A stretch of 25,652 nucleotides of DNA from assembly GCF_900541605.1 (NCBI RefSeq), contig NZ_UQKJ01000017.1, positions 1 to 25,652 of the forward strand. Direction: 5' to 3'. The notes below the pieces were generated by a model, which had not been told where the DNA came from, made no database searches, and worked only from the letters and a program-made list of their open reading frames with translations. Both the position numbers and the translations under genes were made by a program. The DNA comes from an uncultured Dialister sp. Lineage in GTDB: Bacteria > Bacillota > Negativicutes > Veillonellales > Dialisteraceae. The stretch's first letter is position 1. Every line of letters begins with the position of its first letter. Below, piece after piece: positions 14,497 to 21,616 of this stretch.

Positions 14497-15294
14497 ATGA
14501 TACGAATCTACACACATACAAAAAATGAAACCGAATCCCAGTCCTGCTATGGCGCCTTCCTGAAAGGAGCCGTTCCGAAGGAAGGATGGATCCTCGTGGA
14601 AGGGCCTCACCTGTACCTCTTCCACGAAAAGCCCTCTATTCCCGAGGAAGAAGCCCTGCCGGTCTCTTCCGGCCCGGTGGACTGGATTTTTTCTTCCCTT
14701 CCCGAAGAAAAAGCCCGGGCCGCTTATACTGCTTTCCTCTCCGGCCGCCGGCTTCCTGCGGGAAGCGCCCTGGCAGCAGGAGATGGAAAAATCGTCGTTT
14801 TCCCGTCGAACACCTGGGAACCGGACCTGGGAATCATGGATATTTACCATCTTCCCTTCGACCCCCTGGAGGAAGTATGGACGCCCCAGGAAATTGCAAA
14901 GCTCTATGGCATCGATGCGAAGCGGGTCCAGTCGGACTGCGAGCGGGCCGGAGAGGGAGGACTCTTTGCTTTTTCCGAAGTGAGAAAGTCCGGCACCACC
15001 TGGCTCATCCTGAAATCCGCCGCCCTTCGGGTCTATCGAAATGAGAAATCGGAAAAGTTACCTTTGAATCCCCTGCTTCTCGTTTTCTCCACCATAGAAG
15101 CCGCCCGTATCTGGAACCGGGACAGCAACGCCGTACGGAGTGCTGCCGCCGGAGCCGGCCACGCTGCCGCCCGCATGCATGAAGGGGACCGGCGGAAATC
15201 GGGCCGCACCTGGCTTGTCACGAGAGATGCCATGGACCGCCTCTTCGGCCAGGCCCTGCCGGGCCCCATGAAAGAAGCCATGAAGTGGATGTAA
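14497..15294 (+). CDS. Tandem helix-turn-helix protein, unknown role
   Basis: 265 aa from the ATG at 14497; a GTG at 14455 would add 14 residues. Neither start has a visible ribosome-binding site, which is unusual in this window. The N-terminal 130 residues match nothing I recognise and contain a WILVEGPHLYLF segment. Two related C-terminal units follow: VWTPQEIAKLYGIDAKRVQSDCE...EVRKSGTTWLILKSAALRVY (about residues 142-195) and VFSTIEAARIWNRDSNAVRSAAA...DRRKSGRTWLVTRDAMDRLFG (about 207-256). Each looks like an HTH ending in the rKSGrTWLVtrdAM signature of small phage- or plasmid-type HTH proteins. DNA binding is inferred. Confidence 0.65.
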   Translation: MIRIYTHTKNETESQSCYGAFLKGAVPKEGWILVEGPHLYLFHEKPSIPEEEALPVSSGPVDWIFSSLPEEKARAAYTAFLSGRRLPAGSALAAGDGKIVVFPSNTWEPDLGIMDIYHLPFDPLEEVWTPQEIAKLYGIDAKRVQSDCERAGEGGLFAFSEVRKSGTTWLILKSAALRVYRNEKSEKLPLNPLLLVFSTIEAARIWNRDSNAVRSAAAGAGHAAARMHEGDRRKSGRTWLVTRDAMDRLFGQALPGPMKEAMKWM

Positions 15295-15334
15295 AGGGCC
15301 GCCGGACTGTGACTGACGTCAAGGCTAATGAAAA

Positions 15335-15397
15335 GGCTGCCAAGGGGAACGCCTGCGGCGAAGCGGCTCAAGGGGAACGGCCTGCGGCCGAGGGGAT
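15335..15397 (+). repeat. Two tandem copies of an AAGGGGAACGCCTGCGG motif
   Basis: CAAGGGGAACGCCTGCGGCG and, 29 bases later, CAAGGGGAACGGCCTGCGGC; the second can form the hairpin CGGCCTGCGGCCG. A diverged copy (TTAAGGGTAATGCCCTGCGG) lies at 23086-23105. Both places are next to single ends of the GCGCCGC repeat. Confidence 0.5.
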
Positions 15398-15405
15398 ATA
15401 TAAAA

Positions 15406-15467
15406 TTGGCGGCGCTATATAATTTGTGCGCCGCCACCACCATTCCTAATTCCTAATTCCTAATTAT
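15406..15467 (+). repeat. Single end of the GCGGCGC/ATTCCT repeat family
   Basis: GGCGGCGCTATATAATTTGT, GCGCCGCC, then CACCACCATTCCTAATTCCT and a further TAATTCCTAATTA. It is the right-hand end type of the complete elements. No matching left end lies close by. Confidence 0.72.
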
Positions 15468-15529
15468 TTTTGCGCTGATCCATCCCCTTCAGCCACTTTC
15501 CAACATTCCCAGCCCCAATCTCCTTCCCC

Positions 15530-15559
15530 TTGCATTCTCTCCTATATATGTGTTATATT
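15530..15559 (+). promoter_or_regulatory. Promoter of the T-box controlled operon
   Basis: TTGCAT at 15530-15535 and TATATT at 15554-15559, spacer 18. Transcription would begin near 15566, about 20 bases before the conserved start of the T-box leader. Confidence 0.5.
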
Positions 15560-15584
15560 GAACATAATTGATATGTTATCCATA

Positions 15585-15823
15585 AAAGCAAGGACAAGAG
15601 AGAGTACATGGATGGAACCATACCAGAGAGCCCCGGTGGTGGAAGGGGGCATGGGAATTTCATGGAAGTGCCTCTTCGAGCAGGCGGGCTGAAGAAATGT
15701 AGGCCGTCCGGGGTGCCCGTTACAGCTCACAGTCACAGTTACTTGCCAAGGTTTTCCCGGTGACGGGAAAGCGAATTTGGGTGGAACACGGAAATCTCCG
15801 TCCCATGGGATGGAGATTTTTTA
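15585..15823 (+). ncRNA. T-box leader, cysteine-type features
   Basis: Transcript-leader riboswitch that senses uncharged tRNA. Visible parts: the opening AAGGACAAGAGAGAGTA, the AG-bulge/apical region CCAGAGAGCCCCGGTGGTGG, the stem element CCGGGGTGCCCGTTACAGC, the T-box core GGGTGGAACACGG (15779-15791) with TGGA as the tRNA-end-binding tetrad, and competing CGTCCC of the terminator. TGGA pairs with a UCCA tRNA end, so discriminator U, as in tRNA-Cys and tRNA-Gly. A TGC (Cys) codon at 15669-15671 lies in the likely specifier region (GGAAGTGCCTC). The cysteine assignment is inference; that it is a T-box is near certain. The controlled genes are an amino-acid ABC importer. Confidence 0.88.
15792..15822 (+). 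terminator. Regulated terminator of the T-box
   Basis: AAATCTCCGTCCC, loop AT, GGGATGGAGATTTTTT: a 13-bp stem with one G-U pair and a T run. The antiterminator would instead pair ACGG and GGG of the T-box core with CCGTCCC, so charging of the tRNA decides read-through. Confidence 0.9.
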
Positions 15824-15851
15824 TATTGTTTATAACGAAAGAAGGCTCTGT

Positions 15852-16607
15852 ATGTCCCTCGTATTGCAGGCGGAACACATCCGCAAATCCTTTGGAACCC
15901 ATCCGGTGCTGAAAGATATCAGCCTGTCCGTAGAGAAGGGCAGCGTCGTCTCCATCCTGGGCCCCTCGGGCACCGGGAAGACCACATTTCTCCGCTGCCT
16001 GGACTACCTGGAAAAGCCGGACGCCGGAAAGCTCACCATCAGCGACGTATCCGTCGATTTTACCCATATCACGAAGAAGGAAATCCAGCAGCTCCGCCGG
16101 AAATCCACCATGGTTTTCCAGTCCTTCAACCTCTTCAAAAACAAGACGGTCCTGGAAAACGTGACGGAAGGCCTCATTTACGGCTACGGCAAAACGAAGA
16201 AAGAAGCCAATGAAATCGCCATGAAAGAGCTGGAACGGGTGCACATGGCGGATTATGCAAAAATGTACCCCTCCGCCCTCTCCGGCGGCATGCAGCAGCG
16301 GGTGGGCATTGCCCGGGCCCTGGCCCCCAGGCCGGACGTGATTCTCTTCGATGAACCTACGTCCGCCCTGGATCCGGAGCTGGTGGGGGAAGTGCTGGAT
16401 ACCATCGCCTCCGTTGCCACCCTGGGTATCACCATGATCATCGTCACCCATGAAATGCACTTCGCCAGGGAAGTGTCGTCGAAGGTGGTCTTCATGACCG
16501 ATGGCCACATCGTGGAAGAAGGGACCCCCGATGATATCTTCACCCACCCAAAGGAAGAAAAGACGAGGCAGTTCCTCCAGCGCATGTTGAAACGGGAAGA
16601 GGGATAA
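15852..16607 (+). CDS. Amino-acid (probably cyst(e)ine) ABC transporter ATP-binding protein
   Basis: 251 aa from the ATG at 15852 (MSLVLQAEHIRKSFG); the longer frame would start inside the T-box terminator. Polar amino-acid (GlnQ/TcyC) type ATPase: Walker A GPSGTGKTT (about residues 36-44), Q-loop MVFQSFNLF, signature LSGGMQQRV, Walker B VILFDEPTSALDPE and switch His in IVTHEM. The first gene after the T-box, followed by two permeases with TAAAATG junctions (one-base gaps). The T-box features suggest cysteine or cystine as substrate. No substrate-binding protein gene is in the operon or elsewhere in the window. Confidence 0.92.
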   Translation: MSLVLQAEHIRKSFGTHPVLKDISLSVEKGSVVSILGPSGTGKTTFLRCLDYLEKPDAGKLTISDVSVDFTHITKKEIQQLRRKSTMVFQSFNLFKNKTVLENVTEGLIYGYGKTKKEANEIAMKELERVHMADYAKMYPSALSGGMQQRVGIARALAPRPDVILFDEPTSALDPELVGEVLDTIASVATLGITMIIVTHEMHFAREVSSKVVFMTDGHIVEEGTPDDIFTHPKEEKTRQFLQRMLKREEG

Positions 16608-16608
16608 A

Positions 16609-17304
16609 ATGCTGACCTTTAATGTTTCCTATTTCCTGGGCCTCTTTCCAAGGCTCTCCACGGCCCTGCCCTTTACCATAGAAGTCATCATTGCCTCCAT
16701 CGTCCTCTGCCTTTTCTTCGGCACCCTGGTTGCGGTGATCCGCATCGCAAAAGTGCCCATTCTTCACCAGATCTGCGAAGTATGGCTGTCCTATAACCGG
16801 TCCATGCCTTTCATTCTGGACCTGTACCTGGTGTACTTCGTGCTGCCGGTCATCGTCCGGGCCCTTCACATCAGCCCCGACGGCTGGCCTCTCACGGCCT
16901 ACGTACTCATCGCCCTGTCCTTTCACTACACCCCGGTGATTTCCGAAATCATCCGCCCCGCCTACCTGTCCGTAGATAAGGGACAGACCGAAGCGGCCAT
17001 GGTCTTCGGCCTCTCCCCTTTCCACCGGGTGGTCCACATCATCGCCCCCCAGGCCCTGCCGGTGGCACTGCCGGGCCTCGTAAGCGAAGCCATCAATATC
17101 CTGAAAGACACGTCGGTCATGTACTTCATAGGCGTGGTGGACCTCATGGGCCGGGCGGGCCTCATCATCAACGCCAATTACGGCCAGGGAAAACTGGAAA
17201 CCTACTGCGCCGTGGCACTCATTTACTGGGCCCTGGTCATTCTCGTGGAGCTGGCGTTCCATCTGTTCCAGAAGTATAACAGCAGAGAAGTAAGGAGGGC
17301 ATAA
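16609..17304 (+). CDS. Amino-acid ABC transporter permease (HisM/GlnP family)
   Basis: 231 aa. Polytopic permease with the family EAA loop EAAMVFGLSPFHRVVHIIAPQALPVALPGL that docks onto the ATPase, and an N-terminal helix block (YFLGLFPRLSTALPFTIEVIIASIVL). Located one base after the ATPase stop (TAAAATG), which suggests translational coupling. It is a different sequence from the next permease, so the importer probably uses a heterodimeric channel. Substrate is inferred from the T-box only. Confidence 0.92.
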   Translation: MLTFNVSYFLGLFPRLSTALPFTIEVIIASIVLCLFFGTLVAVIRIAKVPILHQICEVWLSYNRSMPFILDLYLVYFVLPVIVRALHISPDGWPLTAYVLIALSFHYTPVISEIIRPAYLSVDKGQTEAAMVFGLSPFHRVVHIIAPQALPVALPGLVSEAINILKDTSVMYFIGVVDLMGRAGLIINANYGQGKLETYCAVALIYWALVILVELAFHLFQKYNSREVRRA

Positions 17305-17305
17305 A

Positions 17306-18001
17306 ATGATAGATTTTTCCATATTACCGACGGCTCTCCTCTTCATCGCCAAGGCCATTCCCAATACCCTCTTCATGGCCTTTATCAGCCTGTTTTTCGG
17401 CATCGTTATCGGCTCTGCCATTGCCGTGGCCCGGGAACGCTGCGGTAAAGGGGTAAACGGTCTCTTTGCGGTATTCGTTTCTTTCCTCCGCGGCGTACCG
17501 GCCATCGTACAGCTTTTCATTGTCTATAATTCCCTGCCCTTCCTGCTGACTCCCCTCATTTCATCCGTCGTCGGCCACACGGTGAAGCCCTTCGACGTAT
17601 CCCCCTACTGGACCGTGTATACCACATTTATTCTGTACAACACCGCCTACCAGTCGGAAAACGTGCGGGGCGCCCTGCGGGCCGTGGAAAAGGGGCAGTA
17701 TGAGGCCGCCGTGGCCATGGGCATGACCCCCTTCCGGGCCTTCACCCGCATTATCTTTCCCCAGGCCTTCCTGGTGGCCATGCCGGCCTTCTTCACCTAC
17801 TACCTGAAGACCATCAAACTTCTGGCCCTCGTATTCACGGTGAAAGTGGTGGATATGTTTGCGGAAGCCGACATTTTCTCCGCCCTCTACAACCGGCGCA
17901 CGGAGCCTTACATCGCCGATGCCATCGCCTACTGGGCCGTGGCCATTATCCTTACCTTCTTCTTCTCCTGGTGGGAAAAGAAACTCCGGGAAAAGATGTA
18001 A
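17306..18001 (+). CDS. Amino-acid ABC transporter permease, second subunit
   Basis: 231 aa, same family as the preceding permease. EAA loop: EAAVAMGMTPFRAFTRIIFPQAFLVAMPAF. FLRGVPAIVQLFIVYNSLP is the typical RGtPllvQlf segment of amino-acid permeases; the other permease has NRSMPFILDLYLVYF at that place. Starts one base after the previous stop (TAAAATG). No binding-protein gene follows; proA comes next under its own promoter. This is the end of the operon, though I see no clear terminator. Confidence 0.92.
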   Translation: MIDFSILPTALLFIAKAIPNTLFMAFISLFFGIVIGSAIAVARERCGKGVNGLFAVFVSFLRGVPAIVQLFIVYNSLPFLLTPLISSVVGHTVKPFDVSPYWTVYTTFILYNTAYQSENVRGALRAVEKGQYEAAVAMGMTPFRAFTRIIFPQAFLVAMPAFFTYYLKTIKLLALVFTVKVVDMFAEADIFSALYNRRTEPYIADAIAYWAVAIILTFFFSWWEKKLREKM

Positions 18002-18043
18002 GTATTGGACCCGAGCCTGCAAGCCGGACTGCCCGCACCTTTC

Positions 18044-18072
18044 TTGACTCATTTCCTTCTCTCCCCTACAAT
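18044..18072 (+). promoter_or_regulatory. Promoter of proA
   Basis: TTGACT at 18044-18049, spacer 17, TACAAT at 18067-18072: the best sigma-70-type promoter in the window, about 30 bases before the proA start codon. Confidence 0.8.
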
Positions 18073-18102
18073 GGAGACATGTACACGGAAGGAGCGATTT
18101 CC

Positions 18103-19383
18103 ATGAATATAAGAGAAGAAACCCTGCAGATGAAACAGGCCTCTCCCCTGCTGGCAGCCACGCCCTTAACCCAGAGGAACCAGGCCCTGGAAAACATCCG
18201 GGACACCCTCACCGCCCATAAAGAAGAAATCTTTGCAGCCAACCGGAAGGACCTGGCCCTGGCCGAAGAAAACGGGGTGCCCCAGGCCGTAAAGAAGCGG
18301 CTGAAATTTGACGAAGGAAAACTTGCCGACGTGACGGCGGAACTTACAAGCCTCCTCTCCCTGCCGGACCCCATCGGAAAAGTAACCCTCCATCGGCAGC
18401 TGGATGAAGGGCTTATTCTCACCCGCATTACCTGCCCCATCGGCGTCATCGGCGTCATTTTCGAAGCCAGGCCCGACGCCCTGGTCCAGATTTCCTCCCT
18501 CTGCCTGAAGAGCGGCAACTGCGCCATCCTGAAAGGCGGGAAAGAAACCACCTATACAAACCGCATCCTCTTCTCCCTCATCCACGAGGCCGCCATGGCG
18601 GCGGGGCTCCCGGAGAAATGCCTCCTCCAGGCGGAGCAGCACAATGAAATCGACGAACTCCTGGAATGCCAGGGCTCCGTGGACCTCCTCATTCCCCGGG
18701 GCTCCAATGCCTTCGTGCAGTACATCATGCACCACACCAGCATCCCCGTCCTGGGCCATGCAGACGGGGTGTGCCACATTTACGTGGATAAGGACTACGA
18801 TATCGAAAAAGCCATCCCCATCATCATCGATGCCAAGACCCAGTACACCGCCGCCTGCAACGCGGTAGAAACCATCCTGGTCCACCGGGCCATTGCCAAA
18901 GATTTCCTGCCGAAACTGGCCAGAGCCCTCCGGGATCACAACGTAGCCATCCGGGGCGGTGAAGGGGTAGATGATATCATTCCCGCCCAGCCCATGGACA
19001 AAGAGGCCGGCTGGCACAAGGAATACCTGGACCTCATGCTTTCCATCGGCCTCGTGGACAGCGTGGATGAAGCCATCCGCCACATCAATACCTACGGCTC
19101 CCACCATACGGACTCCATTATCACCGAAAACGATGCGACCGCCGAACGGTTCCTGACCTTAGTCGATTCCGCCGGGGTCTACCGGAACGTATCCACCCGC
19201 TTTGCCGATGGCTTCCGCTACGGCTTCGGTGCAGAAGTGGGCATTTCCACCTCCAAAATCCACGCCCGGGGCCCCGTAGGCCTGGAAGGACTGGTTTCCT
19301 ATAAATACCGGCTCATCGGAAACGGCCAGGTCGTAGGGGACTACGCCTCCGGGAAAAAACACTTCCACTTCAGGGATCTGTAA
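18103..19383 (+). CDS. proA: Gamma-glutamyl phosphate reductase
   Basis: NADPH-dependent reduction of gamma-glutamyl phosphate to glutamate semialdehyde, the second step of proline synthesis. 426 aa (usual about 415-430) from the ATG at 18103, which has GGAAGGAGCG before it; the longer frame runs back into the permease gene. Marks: NRKDLALAEENG near the N-terminus, PIGVIGVIFEARPDALVQISSLCLKSGNCAILKGGKE, DLLIPRGSNAFVQYIM, IPVLGHADGVCHIYVDKD, the catalytic Cys in TAACNAVETILVH, and the C-terminal RFADGFRYGFGAEVGISTSKIHARGPVGLEGL. No proB or proC lies beside it in this window. Confidence 0.97.
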   Translation: MNIREETLQMKQASPLLAATPLTQRNQALENIRDTLTAHKEEIFAANRKDLALAEENGVPQAVKKRLKFDEGKLADVTAELTSLLSLPDPIGKVTLHRQLDEGLILTRITCPIGVIGVIFEARPDALVQISSLCLKSGNCAILKGGKETTYTNRILFSLIHEAAMAAGLPEKCLLQAEQHNEIDELLECQGSVDLLIPRGSNAFVQYIMHHTSIPVLGHADGVCHIYVDKDYDIEKAIPIIIDAKTQYTAACNAVETILVHRAIAKDFLPKLARALRDHNVAIRGGEGVDDIIPAQPMDKEAGWHKEYLDLMLSIGLVDSVDEAIRHINTYGSHHTDSIITENDATAERFLTLVDSAGVYRNVSTRFADGFRYGFGAEVGISTSKIHARGPVGLEGLVSYKYRLIGNGQVVGDYASGKKHFHFRDL

Positions 19384-19425
19384 AGAAGCGTCCAGGCTGC
19401 AGCCCGGCAGGTTGGGAAGTGGGTT

Positions 19426-19530
19426 AGTGAGATAGTGAGATAGTGAGACAGGTTGGAAGGGTTGTAAAGGTTGGTGAGGTTGATTCAATCTATTCAAGCC
19501 TTCCAACCTATCCAACCTATGAGACTTACC
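19426..19530. repeat. GTGAGATA simple repeat and a long GGTTGGAAGG inverted repeat
   Basis: TAGTGAGA is repeated three times (about 19426-19448). Then AGGTTGGAAGGGTTG (19450-19464) faces CAAGCCTTCCAACCT (19495-19509), a 14 of 15 match inverted repeat. It lies within 50-130 bases of the proA stop, so the hairpin may also mark the transcript end, though no T run follows. Confidence 0.55.
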
Positions 19531-19540
19531 CACCGCCCCC

Positions 19541-19764
19541 GTCATTTCGAGCGGAGGTAAGCGTCGTGATGAGTATATCTGTAAAAATGGTATGTGAGAA
19601 GGAGTCGAGAAATCTCCCTGGTATATGACTGTGACGGTATTTCAGCATTATCTGCCGGGAAAAGGCCTGTATTCCCGAACACAAGAAAGATTTCTCGACT
19701 CCTCGGAGCTGTAGCGATTCTGGACTGAATTCTCATATAGCATGCTCACACCGCTCGAAATGAC
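19541..19764. mobile_element. GTCATTTCGA-type MITE-like element, copy 1
   Basis: 224 bp, bounded by GTCATTTCGAGCGG and its exact reverse complement CCGCTCGAAATGAC. Inner inverted pair: GGAGTCGAGAAATCTC and GAAAGATTTCTCGACTCC. No coding sequence. Elements of this type are familiar from many Firmicutes genomes. Confidence 0.82.
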
Positions 19765-19828
19765 GGAATACGGGCAGAGCCATTCTTCGTGGTATACCAT
19801 TTTACACAATTGACTCCATCCCTCCCCC

Positions 19829-20052
19829 ATCATTTCGAGCGGAGGCAAGCGCCGTGATGAGTATATCTGTAAAAATGGTATGTGAGAAGGAATCGAGAAA
19901 TCTCCCTGGTCAATGACTATGACGGTGTTACAACGTTATCTGCTGGAAAAAGCCCTGCATTCCCGAGCCCGAGAAAGATTTCTCCACTCCTCGGAGCTGC
20001 AGCGATTCTGGACTGCAGAGCCATTAAGCATACTGCCACCGGTCGAAATGAC
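19829..20052. mobile_element. GTCATTTCGA-type MITE-like element, copy 2
   Basis: 224 bp, the same length as copy 1 and similar along its whole length, with ATCATTTCGAGCGG and CCGGTCGAAATGAC as slightly diverged ends and inner GGAATCGAGAAATCTC / GAAAGATTTCTCCACTCC. It follows copy 1 after 64 bases in the same orientation. Confidence 0.82.
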
Positions 20053-20119
20053 GGGGTGTGGGAGGGGTCATTTTTTCAGAAATACCGTTATCACTCCAGG
20101 TGACTATATTCCCCTTAAC

Positions 20120-20275
20120 GTCATTTCGAGCGTTGGTAAGCGTCGGAGTGAGAGAAAACATAAGAATCGTATGTGAGAGAGAGTCGAGAAATCTCCCAGA
20201 TAGATGACTGTGACGGTATTCCGGAAAAAGATTTGAGAATTGAGGTCCAGCGGCTGCATCACCGGTCGAAATGAC
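20120..20275. mobile_element. GTCATTTCGA-type MITE-like element, copy 3 (internally deleted)
   Basis: 156 bp with ends GTCATTTCGAGCG and CCGGTCGAAATGAC and the inner left arm GAGTCGAGAAATCTC; the inner right arm is missing. The flank after it shares TTCGTGGTATACCATT with the flank after copy 1, so a larger unit was probably duplicated. Confidence 0.78.
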
Positions 20276-20331
20276 GGGATGCAGAAAGCGCCGTGCTTCG
20301 TGGTATACCATTCTCCTGAAATGATTCCACC

Positions 20332-20380
20332 AAAAGGGAGCCGAGAAAGATGATTTTTCATTTTTCCCGGCTCCCTTTTT
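20332..20380 (+). terminator. Intrinsic terminator upstream of the M48 protease gene
   Basis: AAAAGGGAGCCGAGAAA, a loop, TTTCCCGGCTCCCTTTTT: a long stem with one mismatch and a T run on each strand. It would stop read-through from the repeat region. No gene ends close to it on either strand. Confidence 0.75.
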
Positions 20381-20408
20381 GTCCTTTCTCCTCCCGCCGT
20401 GCTATGAT
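20379..20408 (+). promoter_or_regulatory. Promoter of the M48 protease gene
   Basis: TTGTCC at 20379-20384, spacer 18, TATGAT at 20403-20408, directly after the terminator, with a leader of about 105 bases before the ATG. Confidence 0.5.
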
Positions 20409-20520
20409 TAAAAGCAGAAAGCACTTCATTCTGAATTTTCAGGATGCCCGGTCCCTGCCAATGGCTCTGCCCGGCGCCAAGCGTCCCATGAATCCCAATT
20501 CTATTCTTTAAGGAGTCCCC

Positions 20521-21420
20521 ATGTCTCTTACCCCTATTATCCTCATTATCCTTACCTTTATCGTAAACTTCATCATGGACTTTTCCTTCTGGTCCATCAT
20601 GCTGTCTTTAGCCTACATGGGCGGCATGTCCACCGCCGGCAGCGCCAGTGACCTTGACCTTCTGGTGAAGCTTTCCCTGGCCTCCGTGCTCATTCCGGGT
20701 ATTCTGGCGGAAATCGGGCCCTTTGAAAGGATTTTCGTCTTCTCCCAGGGCGGGCGGAAGGCCTACGGAGAAGATGCCATGCTTCTGGAAGAGGGGCTTC
20801 ATGAAATCTGCCGCCGGGGAAACCTGGATCCCTCGGACTACCATCTCTACGTGGGACTTCGAAACGAGTACAACGCCTTTTCCCTGGGAAAGAGTATCGT
20901 GGTCTTTGCGCCGCTGCTCCGGCAGTTCCCGGAGGGGGAGGTCATCGGCGTCATGGCCCATGAAATGGGACATATCCGGAACGGCCATACCTGGGCGAAC
21001 CTCCTCTGCGTGGGCATGGAATGGTTCGGCCAGATCATCGTCATGGTGTACAACACCATTTTCTTCATCTGCCGCCTTCTCATCTGGATTCCTTTTCTCG
21101 GCATTGTCATCAACCTTTTTGCCCTCTTCATCAGTCTCCAGTACAATATTCTCTACTTCATTCTCCAGATCCCCATGCTCCTTATTTCCCGCTTCGGCAG
21201 CCGGAAAGAGGAATATGAAGCGGACGCCTACGCCTGCCATCTGGGCCTTGGCCGGGAACTGGCAGGAGGCCTCCTCCGCATAGAATCCATCTACGGCGGA
21301 GGAAACTCCGGCTTCTTCCAGAGCCTCATGAACGACCACCCGGACACCCCCAAGCGGATTGAACGGATACGGAAGATCATGGGGGATAAGCACAGCGCAA
21401 ATTCCGACGTATGGGACTAA
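20521..21420 (+). CDS. M48 family membrane metalloprotease
   Basis: 299 aa zinc protease of the HtpX/Ste24 group, which cleaves damaged or specific membrane proteins. An N-terminal hydrophobic segment (about residues 4-32) and a second pair of helices (about 165-225) anchor it. The catalytic motif MAHEMGHIRNGH holds the HEXXH zinc site (about residues 146-150); EYEADAYA supplies the third ligand Glu. NEYNAFSLGKSIVVFAPLL before the active site and HPDTPKRIERI at the C-terminus are typical of the family. AAGGAG precedes the ATG. It differs from compact HtpX in having the long hydrophobic insert after the active site. A terminator follows. Confidence 0.9.
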   Translation: MSLTPIILIILTFIVNFIMDFSFWSIMLSLAYMGGMSTAGSASDLDLLVKLSLASVLIPGILAEIGPFERIFVFSQGGRKAYGEDAMLLEEGLHEICRRGNLDPSDYHLYVGLRNEYNAFSLGKSIVVFAPLLRQFPEGEVIGVMAHEMGHIRNGHTWANLLCVGMEWFGQIIVMVYNTIFFICRLLIWIPFLGIVINLFALFISLQYNILYFILQIPMLLISRFGSRKEEYEADAYACHLGLGRELAGGLLRIESIYGGGNSGFFQSLMNDHPDTPKRIERIRKIMGDKHSANSDVWD

Positions 21421-21430
21421 AAGCGTGCCC

Positions 21431-21464
21431 GGGCAGCGGCCTTCGACCGGGGCTCTGCCCTTTT
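21431..21464 (+). terminator. Terminator after the M48 protease gene
   Basis: GGGCAG-CGG ... CCG ... CTGCCCTTTT, starting 11 bases after the stop codon, with an inner CGG/CCG pair and a short T run. Confidence 0.6.
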
Positions 21465-21528
21465 GGCAAGGCGGTGGCCGGTCGGCCATGGCTAAGGCTG
21501 CCGCCTGGGCTCAAGGAAGAATATATAC

Positions 21529-21597
21529 TTTGCGGCGCTATATTATTTGTGCGCCGCATCCACCATTCCTCATTCCTCATTCCTAATTCCTAATCAA
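21529..21597 (+). repeat. Single end of the GCGGCGC/ATTCCT repeat family
   Basis: TTGCGGCGCTATATTATTTG, TGCGCCGC, then CCACCATTCCTCATTCC with two or three further ATTCCT units. The tail runs to within 20 bases of the next start codon. Right-hand end type; the copy at 23120-23187 is the opposite type, so the AsmA-like gene is flanked by them with the tails pointing inward. Confidence 0.72.
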
Positions 21598-21616
21598 TAA
21601 TTAATAAGGAGTTTCT

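Noticed and set aside
19541..20275. CRISPR-like array
   Set aside because: The repeated units are over 150 bases with internal inverted repeats and few copies; no short repeat-spacer pattern and no cas genes.
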